From positions 62,001-126,000 of the forward strand of contig JASAMV010006535.1 in the NCBI GenBank assembly GCA_030248065.1: a stretch of DNA of 64,000 bases. The letters run 5' to 3'. A program made the position numbers and the translations under genes. Source of the stretch: Rhynchonema sp. JSB1_4 (Eukaryota > Nematoda > Chromadorea > Monhysterida > Xyalidae). Position 1 is the stretch's first letter, and every line of letters starts with the position of its first letter. Under the pieces are notes generated by a model. That model did not search any database, had not been told where the DNA came from, and worked only from the letters and a program-made list of their open reading frames with translations. Below, piece by piece: positions 35,044-44,900 of this stretch.

Positions 35044-35378
35044 CAACAGCTATTGTGCATTGCGGTTTTCGGCACACTGTTGGAGGTTTCTCTCACTCTA
35101 GTGTCAAACTTTGAAACAGCCTATTCGTGTCACAGCAGCGTTTCAAATTTTTTCGGTTTTTTTCACGAGGGGCAAACTTCAAGGTGGCCGTGAAACATCA
35201 GGAAGCAACCAATCGGCTCACCAGATTAGGGTCGAGTAACACGATGTCCAAACTTTGTTTATATATACTACCCCCCAAGATCAAGCGCGGTCGAAGGGTT
35301 GTTAACCAGCAGCTTTAAGGCATGACAGTTGTGCACAGGTACATTTATGCAGGTTTGTTGTTCGTTTGGAGCACATAA

Positions 35379-35796
35379 TACCGTAAAAAATGAATGGAAG
35401 GGGGCTCTATTAATTCACTGACCCCATTTTGGGGGGGGGCTCTATTACGGGGGCCTCTCTCTATTAATTCACTGACCCGAATCTGAAAAATTGTTCCCAA
35501 AAATACCCCAAAAACACCTAACAAAGGGTTGAACGGGTGTCTTTTCGCTTGTAATCGCATTTATTCGTGTCTAATCGTCAATAAGAGGCGTATTATGTGC
35601 TCTGAACGAACAACAAACGTGCATGAATGTACCTGTGCAGTGCACCACTATCAAGCCTTAATACACTATAGGGGAGGGATGTTACTTAGGGGGGCTCTAT
35701 TCCGGGGGGCTCTATTAATTCACTGACCCCTTTTTGGGGGCTGCAGTATTACGGGGGGGGTTCTATTCCGGGGGCTGTATTTAGGTTTTTACGGTA
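35379..35796. mobile_element. Family B MITE (copy B1)
   Basis: It starts TACCGTAAAAA and ends TATTTAGGTTTTTACGGTA, the complement of the family consensus TACCGTAAAAACCTAAATA. Inside are repeated CTCTATTAATTCACTGACCC blocks in G-rich settings and a CGCATTTATTCGTGTCTA segment. It is inserted in the GCGTA of another family B copy, whose remainder follows (CGCCTCTTATTGACGAATAG). Superfamily unknown. Confidence 0.75.
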
Positions 35797-36120
35797 CGCC
35801 TCTTATTGACGAATAGACACGAATAAATGCAAGAATGCCAACGGCGTCCGCTATCACGCAAAGATTGCGCATCCCAATCAACAGGCCGATCTTACATCAC
35901 CGTACAACGTTGGCATGCTGGCCGATCTTTCATGGAGGTTTATTACTACACGCGAAAAAACATCCTTTCAAGCCCGTTTTTAGGGATTTTTGGGGGTACT
36001 TCTGGGAACAATTTTTCAAATTCGGGTCAGTGAATTAATAGAGAGAGCCCCCCGGAATAGAGCCCCATCCCAAAATGGGGTCAGTGAATTAATAGAGCCC
36101 CCTTGTATTTAGGTTTTTAT
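35797..36120. mobile_element. Family B remnants, inverted
   Basis: The stretch begins with the split continuation of another B copy (to about 35845) and then, from about 35940, carries an inverted B end. That end has GGGTCAGTGAATTAATAGAG repeated and finishes TATTTAGGTTTTTATGGTA. The host copies are incomplete. Confidence 0.6.
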
Positions 36121-36129
36121 GGTATCCAT

Positions 36130-36700
36130 TTTGGGTTCGATTTTCGATTCGATTGTTGAAGACGTTGACGATAGATAGATGTTCCCAGAATTTGTTGACG
36201 ATAGGTAGATTTGCCCATAAGTGGTGACGATCAGTGTAGTTCCTGGGGGGAGGGGGTCCCCCCCCTCGGGTACGCTATCTCCCCCTCGGGTGGTACACTA
36301 TCCCCCTATCTCCCCCTCCGGGTACACTATCTCCCCCAATTTTTGCCTAAAATGGTCATTTTTAGGCCTAAAATGGGCATTTTTAGGCCTAAAATGTGTG
36401 ATTTTCAGGTCAATGTTCTCAAAAGTCGCCAAAATACCGTTTTTATGAAGAATTTTTTCCAAAACGGGGCAAAAATAGGTCAAATTTTCTACCTCAAAAA
36501 GTGACTTTTTCCCGAATTTGGGTCTTCCCCCCCCTTCCCCCCCTCGGGGGTACACTATCTCCCCCTCCGAAAAAACGGAGGGTCCGCTATCTCCCCCTCC
36601 GGACCAGGAACTACACTGGTGACGATAGACAGATGAAATCAAAAAGTGTTGACGATAGACAGATGAATTTGGCGGCGGGTCCCCCCCCACCCCCAAGTAC
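36130..36700. mobile_element. Family C fragment hosting MITE A2
   Basis: Several TTGACGATAGATAGAT-type iterons, the CCCATAAGTG spacer and a terminal-like CCCCCAAGTACCG identify a family C piece (compare 40164-40638). It is split by the 36232-36618 insertion. Confidence 0.65.
36232..36618. mobile_element. Family A hAT-like MITE (copy A2)
   Basis: The ends are CAGTGTAGTTCCTGG and CCAGGAACTACACTG, with an exact 8-bp duplication GTGACGAT (36224-36231 and 36619-36626). The core matches copy A1 closely, but the subterminal iterons are GGTACACTATCTCCCCCTC instead of GGTACACTAACCGCC. Confidence 0.92.
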
Positions 36701-37105
36701 CGTAAGAACAAGAACCTAAAATATAAGGGGGGCTCTAGCTCTAGGTAATTCACTCACTGACACTGACCCCATTTTGGGGGCTCTATTCCTGGGAAGACTC
36801 TATCAATTTACTGACCCGAATCTGAAAAATTGTTCCCAAAAATACCCCCAAAAACCCCTAAAAACAAAAAGAGGTTTTTGAAATGAAAAGGATGTTTTTT
36901 TCGCTTTAGGATCGCATTTATTCGCGTTTATTCATCAATGAGAGACGTGTTCTATGCTCTAAACCACAGCTGCGGATGGAAAAGAATCGGTTTTTTTTCG
37001 TGAAAAGAGAACGGATCCGTTCTTTTTTGGACCGAAAATAAATTCCCGTGAAAAAAAACCAGGCAAAATTTTCTCCTACCGTAAAAACCTAAATAAAAGG
37101 GGGCT

Positions 37106-38289
37106 CAGACCTGTACGGGAGGAATTTTTTACCCTCGGCCGGTAATGGCTTCAGATCGAAAAATTGGGGGGTCTGGTAACCTCGGAAGCAAAATCAGGGG
37201 GGTCTGGTAATTTTTATGAATGAAGTCAGTAGACCTGATTTATTCTAACTAAACAGTTGTTTTTTGATGAGCCATTTCACCACGACTTTTAGGCCAAAAC
37301 TTTCGCAGTCGATCACACAGAAACCCGCACCATCACCACGCTCATTGTGCTTGCTCTTTGTCATTTCAATTGTCTGTGTGAACGTTAGCTTGTGCAAGTT
37401 ATTTTGCTTACTTTGGAACTACTATGTTGTTCGTTTTACGTACATCATTCAAGCCCACTTTAGGGCATAGTATAACTGGTGCCACCCAAACCCATCAACA
37501 AGCTTCGCAGTCATTAATCAACAACAAAGATACAATACCTATGCATATACATGATACCTATACTACTGTACACTGTAGTGGCTGGGGGGGAGGGGGGGGG
37601 GGATTCCCCCCCCCCCTAAGGGGTATCTATCTCGAGTCAACCCTTAGGGGGGGATGGGGGGGAAGGGTATCTATCTCGAGCCGACCCCAAAGGGTATCTC
37701 GAGTAAGTAGATTTATGGTTTTCAAAGGCAAAAATAGTTGTTTTTCGACCTCGGGACCCCCAAAAATCGCGCGCTCCGCGCGCAAACACCCAAAAATGGT
37801 CATTTTAGGCCAATTTTCGGCATACATGTCAAAAAATACCCATTTTTAGGCGAATTTTGCAGCAAAATTGCATGCAAAAAACGGCCTTTTTTCGCCTTTT
37901 GACGGACCATAGGGGTATCTTGGGTAGCCTCTGGGGGGTATCTCGAGTAAGTCCGAAACCTTCCCCCCCTAGGGTATCTTGGGTCGATTGGCCTGCCACC
38001 ACACTGCTACTGTATGCCAGCCAACATATGTATACTGTGCATACAACATGGCACTTCAACATTAAAAAGGCATAACAAGTCATGAGTGACAGAAAATGCG
38101 CGCGAAGCGCGCCGACCTGAAGTATAAAATGGCTAAAATACACGTTTAAAATGCTTTTTGGAAGAGGTACTGGTTTGGATTTTGAGGGGGGTCTGGTAAT
38201 TTTTGCCGAGGGTGCCGGAATTTACCCTCGGCAAATCCAAAATGACCCTCGGCCGGGCCGAGGGTGCCGAGGGTGGTTGTACAGGTCTG
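37106..38289. mobile_element. Element D, inverted ends CAGACCTGTAC
   Basis: CAGACCTGTAC at 37106 and GTACAGGTCTG ending at 38289 bound 1184 bp. Flanking GGCT on both sides suggests a 4-bp target duplication within family B sequence. Subterminal CCCTCGGCCGG and GGGGGGTCTGGTAATTTTT blocks are shared by both ends. It hosts element E. No transposase. Confidence 0.75.
37571..38006. mobile_element. Element E, hAT-like MITE nested in D
   Basis: An exact 8-bp duplication CTACTGTA (37563-37570 and 38007-38014) surrounds 436 bp. The ends are CACTGTAGTGGCTGG and GGCCTGCCACCACACTG, imperfect inverted repeats. Inside are long G and C runs, repeated GGGTATCTATCTCGAG, and a CGCGCGCTCCGCGCGC palindrome. Confidence 0.88.
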
Positions 38290-38391
38290 GGCTCTATCAG
38301 TGTAGTACTTGGTCGGGGTGTTGACGATAGATAGATTGGGACCCGAAATGTGTTGACGATAGATAGGTGACCCAAGTCCGAAATCTGGGGG

Positions 38392-39813
38392 CAGTGGCGC
38401 ACCTGGGAATGGGCAAATTGGGCAATGCCCAGGGTGTCTCAAAAGTGCCCATGGGCACAATTTTGCCAAAAGTGCCCACGGGCACAATTTAATTCCCTGA
38501 AAATGTCCATGGGCACAGGCAGTGGCGCAACAGCCATACGGGCACCTTGGTCCAGGTGCCCATAGTCAATTTGAGGTGGTGGTCAATTCAAAAAAATGGT
38601 GCCCATGGGCACTTTTGGTGAGTTTTCAGGTGGCGATGGGCACTTTTTTTGACATGGAAGTGTGAGAAATGCGGTTTCCAAAGCTACAAAGAGCGAAAAA
38701 ATCTAAAAAATTTCGCGCTGCGCGCGTTTCTTCCCGTTTCCTTTGTGTCAATGTTGCCCATAACTGGTCTAAGTAAGCGTAGACTGGCTACTGCACTACA
38801 ATATATAGCAGTATGTGCTACAATTATGTTCATATTGGCACGCTGATTGGCATTGGTTGCAAAACAGCGGGGCTTCAAAGTTCATTTGCCGACGATCAAA
38901 GACTCACTTAGAGCCTAGTGAATTGGGCACAGTGTGTTCGTTGGCGAACTCCAGACCAAACGAGATGTGAATGACAGTCGGTCGTAATTTACAGATAAAA
39001 AACACCTGTTAAATACGTCCAAACAGCCATTTTACCACAAAATTCCTCCGAAATCTGAAAATTTTGCGCTTCGCGCGACGTTCAGTAACAGTTAAGAGCG
39101 TTGGACCAAGTAAAGGGCACATTCAGGGGCAGTGTAGTTCCTGGTCCGGCGCGGCGGCTAGTGTACCTACCCCTTTTTTTTCGTGAGGCGGTTAGTGTAC
39201 CTCCCTGGGGGGGGGAAGACCCAAAATCAGGAAAAAGTCACTTTTTGAGGTAGAAAATTTGACCTATTTTTACCCCTTTTTGGAAAAAATTCTTCAGAAC
39301 AAGGGTATTTTGGCGACTTTTGAGAACATTGACCTAAAAATCACACATTTTAGGCCTAAAAATGCCCATTTTAGGCCTAAAAATGGCCATTTTAGGCAAA
39401 AGTTGAGGCGGTTAGTGTACCTGACGCGGCGGTTAGTGTACTAGTGTACCTTGGTCGCGGCGGTTAGTGTACCTTAGGGGGGGGGACCCCCCCCTCCCCC
39501 CCCAGGAACTACACTGTTCAGGGGGCAGAAGGCCCGTGCTCCCCTTGGACAACTTCGCCCCAGACTGAACGGGCAGTGTCTGGCGAAAAGCGTTACTTTT
39601 TGACCATGATGACCAAAATTAGTGTAAAATCGGTGGTCTTTGTTTCACAATACTCAAAATTCGCGCGCCAAAAATTGCGCGAAAAGAATAGAAATTGGTG
39701 AAAACGCATGAGGCACATAAAATTGACAAATGTTGGGTTTGCAACAAGCACTAGGTAAAAATGTATTTTTGCAAAAGTGCCCATACTGACTCCAAAACCT
39801 GTGTGCGCCACTG
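38392..39813. mobile_element. Element F, hAT-like, nested in C
   Basis: The ends CAGTGGCGCAC and GTGCGCCACTG are flanked by an exact 8-bp duplication TCTGGGGG (38384-38391 and 39814-39821). Repeated GTGCCCATGGGCAC units lie near the left end, with a second CAGTGGCGCA start at 38520. It hosts MITE A3. No long open frame. Confidence 0.9.
39130..39516. mobile_element. Family A hAT-like MITE (copy A3), nested in F
   Basis: It begins CAGTGTAGTTCCTGG and ends CCAGGAACTACACTG, flanked by an exact TTCAGGGG duplication (39122-39129 and 39517-39524). It is in reverse orientation relative to A1 and carries the same GGTACACTAACCGCC iteron type. Confidence 0.93.
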
Positions 39814-40163
39814 TCTGGGGGGGTCGACCCAAACTTGTTGACGATAGATAGATGGTGGGGGTCGCCAAAAATCAAGGTATAGTATAGTGTACTAAGTAGG
39901 TAATAATATGTAAATATTAATGAAAATGTACTTAGATGTACTAAATCCGATGTAGCGCGCGATTTTTTGCCTATTTGGGACAAAAAATACCGATTTTGAG
40001 CCATTTTGAGGCAAAAATACCCATTTTGGGGTCGAAATGTGTTGACGATAGATAGCTTGTTCCCAGAATTTGTTGACGATAGATGGATTTGCCCATAAGT
40101 GTTGACGATAGATAGATGAAATCAAAAAGTGTTGACGACAGATAGATAAATTTGGGGGGGACC

Positions 40164-40638
40164 CAGGGTAGTACTTGGGGGGAGGGGTGGGGGGTCCCCC
40201 CCAAATTCATCTATCTATCGTCAACACTTTTTGATTTCATCTATCTATCGTCAACACTTATGGGCAAATCTATCTATCGTCAACAAATTCTGGGAACAAT
40301 CTATCTATCGTCAACACGTTTCGTTCGACCCCAAAATGGGTATTTTTGCCTCAAAATGGCTCAAAATCGGTATTTTTTGTCCCAAATAGGCAAAAAATCG
40401 GGCGCTACGCGCGGATTTAGTACATCTAAGTACATTTTCATTAATATTTACACATTATTACCTCTTAGTGCACTATACTATACCTTGATTTTTGGCGACC
40501 CGCCCCCCACCATCTATCTATCGTCAACAAGTTTGGGTCGACCCCACCCAGATTTCGGACTTGGGTCATCTATCTATCGTCAACTCATTTCGGGTCCCAA
40601 TCTATCTATCGTCAACACCCTGACCAAGTACCACACTG
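40164..40638. mobile_element. Family C copy nested inside outer C
   Basis: CAGGGTAGTACTTGG at the left, CCAAGTACCACACTG at the right, with GGGGACC on both sides. Together with outer C sequence at about 39826-40150 it forms an inverted repeat of over 300 bp (same iterons and the ATTAATATTTACA core), so the palindrome comes from one family inserting into itself. Confidence 0.75.
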
Positions 40639-40891
40639 GGGGACCCCGACCCCCCCCCCACCCGCCCCCCAAGTACTACCCTGGGCTCTCTCTATTAACT
40701 CACTGACCCCATTTTGGGGGGCTCTAGGTATTACGGGGGGGCTCTATTCCGGGGGGCCTCTATTAATTCACTGACCCGAGCCTGAAAAAATTGTTCCCAG
40801 AAATACCCCCAAAAACCCCTAAAAAGGGGTTTGAAAGCGTTTTTTTCGCTTGTAATCGCATTTATTCGTGTCTATTCGTCAATAAGAGGCG

Positions 40892-41290
40892 TACCGTAAA
40901 AACCTAAATAGAAGGGGGCTCTATTAACTCACTGACCCCATTTAATTAATTCACTGACCCGAACCTGAAAAAAAATGTTCCCAGAAATACCCCCAAAAAC
41001 CCCTAAAAAGGGATTTGAAACGATGTTTTTCCGCTTGTAATCGCATTTATTCATGTCTATTGCTGTATTGCTCAATAAGAGGCGTATTATGTGCTCTGAA
41101 CGAACAACAAACGTGCATAAATGAACCTGTGCACCACTATCAAGCGTTAATACACTACTGTATAGGGGATGTTACTTAGGGGGGGCTCTATTCCGGGGGG
41201 CTCTATTAATTCACTGACCCCTTTTTGGGGGGGAGGCTGTATTACGGGGGGGCTCTATTCCGGGGGGGCTGTATTTAGGTTTTTACGGTA
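40892..41290. mobile_element. Family B MITE (copy B2)
   Basis: It runs TACCGTAAAAACCTAAATA to TATTTAGGTTTTTACGGTA, 399 bp, inserted after GAGGCG in another family B copy. This is the same target context seen at the right edge of B1. Confidence 0.8.
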
Positions 41291-41390
41291 TTTTTGCCAA
41301 AAAATGACCCTTATTTTTCAACGTTCTGGAGGTGACCCCTTTTTGGGGGGCTCTATTCCGGGGGCTGTATTTGGGTTTTACGGTTCTACT

Positions 41391-41933
41391 CTGCCCTGTC
41401 TATAGTCGTCGAGCGAGAGAATACCTAAAAAAGCAAAAAATAAAAAAAACATTTTCTTTCTCTTCTCAAGCGTTACTTTCCAATTTTAACTACCGTAATC
41501 CTATGATGCTTGTGCCTCGTGCGGAGGATTGCCTATACACTTCCCGGCGATCTGACGCTTTGCACAGCTGGAATGTGGAAATGCATAAGCAAAAACAACT
41601 GCTGGTAATATCGCCTTCCAACTTGAATACTTGACAGTCGGTCCACTTACCTGAAATGCACGTTCTTGTGGCTAATATTGGATGCAATGCAACAGCGTAT
41701 AAGCGCGTGATCATGGGAGGGAAATAAATCAATCGACAACAGGTGTGTCACAAGGGCACTGTTGCCATGGATACCTGCGAACGATGATGACCTCAATGCG
41801 CTTATCCGCGCACGTTATGTACACAGATCATAACATGAGAACATAATAATGTAATGACCAAAAATGACGACAACTATACCGATTTCTAAAATGCTTTCTA
41901 ATTCGCGATAAACATCAGTGGTCAATCACCACA
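41391..41933. promoter_or_regulatory. CEP290 upstream region
   Basis: About 540 bp between the transposon nest and the CEP290 ATG. No other exon is supported. It presumably holds the promoter and 5' UTR. Confidence 0.35.
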
Positions 41934-44900
41934 ATGCCACCTCTGAGCATCGATCGGTTGCGCAGCGTCGCCGACAAGCTGGAAAGCGGCGAATACGTCG
42001 ATGAAAGCTATGAAGCATTCATCAATGAATGGCAAACAACATTACTTGAGGTTGGAATCAGTTAGAATAGAATTTGGCAGAATTTCTGTCTGCGCGTTGG
42101 CTGGACAACCGTGACTTGTGACCATCTAGGTGCCCATCGATGAAGAGACCGATGTTGAGCGACTTCAAGTCATGTTTCGGACGTCACGTGCGATAATGCA
42201 GGTCAGTGACAGCGACAAACGACCTATGCCGTATAAAAATCTAATCAAAATTAGCATCAACGTTTTCAGTTCCAATCGGAACAAGCGCAACAAGCACTCG
42301 ATGAGGTCAAAGAACAAGCGGCCACAGTCGGCGATCTGGAGGACAGACTGGAGACCGAGCGAGAGAAATCGACGCAAGAAATCAGCGACCTCAGAGTCAG
42401 GCTCACTGCGATTTTGATTTTCAGGTTGTCTAAAATCAAAAAGATAAACCGGATTGTTTTCCAGAATCAAATTCTCGAGATCTCCAAAAGCGGCACGCAC
42501 ACGGACACCGGTCAGCAGGAGATTCGTATGCTTCGCGCCGAAATCGAGGCGTTGCAAAGTCAGAATGATGAACTGGTGCAGGTCAATCGAGAACGAGACA
42601 GAGAATTGTTGGATGAAAAGGAACGGGCCGATAACGTGGGTGAATGTGATGCAGATTGGATGTGGAACACTTTGATCAATTGCACCTCGTTTCATTCAGA
42701 TGCGCACCGAGCAACAAGAGCGTGATAGACAGTTCAGTGAAATCAAGCAACGGGTAAAAAGATTGACTGCCAGGAAATCTTTCCATTGTTCTCTGTCAAT
42801 AAAAATAAAAAGCAAGCAACTAGACTTCTGTTCAGTGTCTATCCCTGGAAGACCAAGTGGCGACTCTGAAGCGTCGTCTGACGGCTCAGCAGGACTCACA
42901 GGCAGGTCGACGCACAGAACAGGATCAACTGCAGCGAAAGGTCAAGGAACGATCCGATGAACTCATTCGATTGGTGGATGAAGCAGCTGTTGGTTCATAT
43001 ATTGCGTTTGAAACATTACAAAAATGACAGCAGAATATTTGAGCCACCCTGTAACATCAGGTCCTGACCGAAACAAATGAGCGCCTGAGTCGCGAAGTCG
43101 AGCAATTGAAGACAAGTCTGGCTGAAGCTACTAAGCAGATGGAGCACACCACTGATAGATATGTGATCCTGAAGGTGAACATCGACGATTAGTCATGACA
43201 TTTTACTTGCTTTAATAAAATTTCTGCCTAAAATTTCTGCATGCGCATAGGACGCGCTGAAAGCAGCGGACGACACAATTGAAACGCTGGAGAAGGAGAA
43301 CAAAGAGCTGACCACCAAATTGGAGGAACCGCTGGCGAATGAGAAATCGGCGTATGACAGACTGGTGGCTGAAGTGGAAACGAAGGTTGAATCGTGGAAG
43401 GTGCGTTTCGTTCAACATGTCACAAACATTGTGGCACTTTTCGCCGTGAACGGACAAAGCAGTGTCAGCCACAAAACAGTTTGAAGTCACAAACATAAAC
43501 TCGAGCTGACATTAATTACACTGTCAAACATGCATCCGTGCATGAATGTCATCAGCATTCAGATTTCGATCGCACTACCAGAAACGGTTGCTCAAGTGAT
43601 ACTTTGGTTGATGCTTGTGTTAACGATTATTCACTGCGCAGAAACGTCTGACATCCAAAGACGACGCGTTGACGAAGGCATCGGCCAAAATCGAGCAACT
43701 GCAACAACAAGTCACCGAATTCAACATTGACACCGATCGTGCGAGTGTGACCGCATTGACCAAGGCCTTACGTGACAGGGACGAACAGATAAATGCATTG
43801 AAACATCAGTTGACGGACGCGACCGGCGAGATGGAGAAGACGGCCAGGCAGATCGAGGTGTTGCAACGACAGATGCAAGGGGGTACGATAGATTACGGTA
43901 GATTACTGTAATAAGATTGCACTGTGACCGGATGATGTTTCAGACACGGCGCTGGCCTCGCTGCACCAACACGCCGCTGACATTGAACGTCAACTGAAGG
44001 AGCGCACACAGAAAACTAACGAAGCATTCCAGCGCGCTGAAGCAGCCGAAGCGGCCGCGGCTGAAAAGGATAAAAGGCTGGCTGAAACTGTATCCACTAT
44101 GAATCAATACATCGAGGTTTGTTGATGCTTCTTTCTGTAGTAGGTTCGTTTTCTTAACATACTTACTTGTCTTTTTTTTTCAGGGTAAATTCGGTCTTGC
44201 GGAAGCAGTCAGCGAGATGGGAAAACTCAAGGAGCAAATGGACTTCCGTGACAAGTTTGTCCCTTGTTGAGTAATGTTTCGTGATCGGGCAAATTTCACT
44301 GAAGTTTTTAATTGCAGACAAATCAGCAAATTGACCCGTAAATGCACAGAAATGGACAACGAACTGAAAGAAGCGCTGAGTGAGAATGACGAGCTGCGGG
44401 CTCGGGCGGGACTGAAAAAAAGAGAGACCAAGCAGGACGTGTTGCCTGAGGAAACTGAAAGGGAACACGTTGAGAGGGAGTCGGATCGAGCTCTAAACAT
44501 CATTTTGCAGAAAGAAGTGTGTTTTACGCCAATATTTACAATAAAAGTAACAAAAAATTCTGTAACTTAACAGATCGAGCGTTTGGAAGACGAGCGACTG
44601 CAACTGAAAATGGATATGCATCGACTGTCACGCAAGATTGGTGAACGGTAAGTTGACGACCAGGGAATTTCGCAATATCGCCGCCAAACATTTTGACTGA
44701 CTGATGTTTCACAGCGCGGTGTCGTTGGGTCTGGGTGCTGACGACATCGTTGCGATTGAAGAGTTCACAGACGAATTGAGGAAACGAAAGAAAGAGGCTC
44801 TGGCTGAATGGCGACAGCAGTTGGAGCACACAAGGGTATGTAGAATACTACCTGATTCGTCAAGGGAGAATTTGTTCTTTTGGTTATGCCTGCATCTATT

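Larger units (their letters stand above)
38298..40683. mobile_element. Family C hAT-like element (outer copy)
   Basis: It begins CAGTGTAGTACTTGG and ends CCAAGTACTACCCTG, flanked by GGCTCTAT and GGCTCTCT (7 of 8 identical). Its body carries many TTGACGATAGATAGAT iterons. It is interrupted by element F and by a second, oppositely oriented family C copy. Confidence 0.8.
37077..41384. mobile_element. Family B host copy split by nested insertions
   Basis: The copy opens TACCGTAAAAACCTAAATA at 37077 and runs to GGGGGCT, where element D is inserted. CTAT follows D, then element C. The B sequence resumes with CTATTAACTCACTGACCCC at about 40690, is interrupted again by copy B2 at 40892, and finishes near 41384 with TATTTGGGTTTTACGGTT. 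Removing the insertions restores a continuous B element. Confidence 0.75.

Noticed and set aside
36211..36753. Open frames inside MITE A2 as a possible transposase
   Set aside because: No DDE or hAT dimerisation motifs; the frames are translations of poly-G/C and iterons.
40152..40706. 184-codon open frame with repeated IYLSSTL
   Set aside because: Translation of the family C iteron array; repetitive noncoding transposon DNA.
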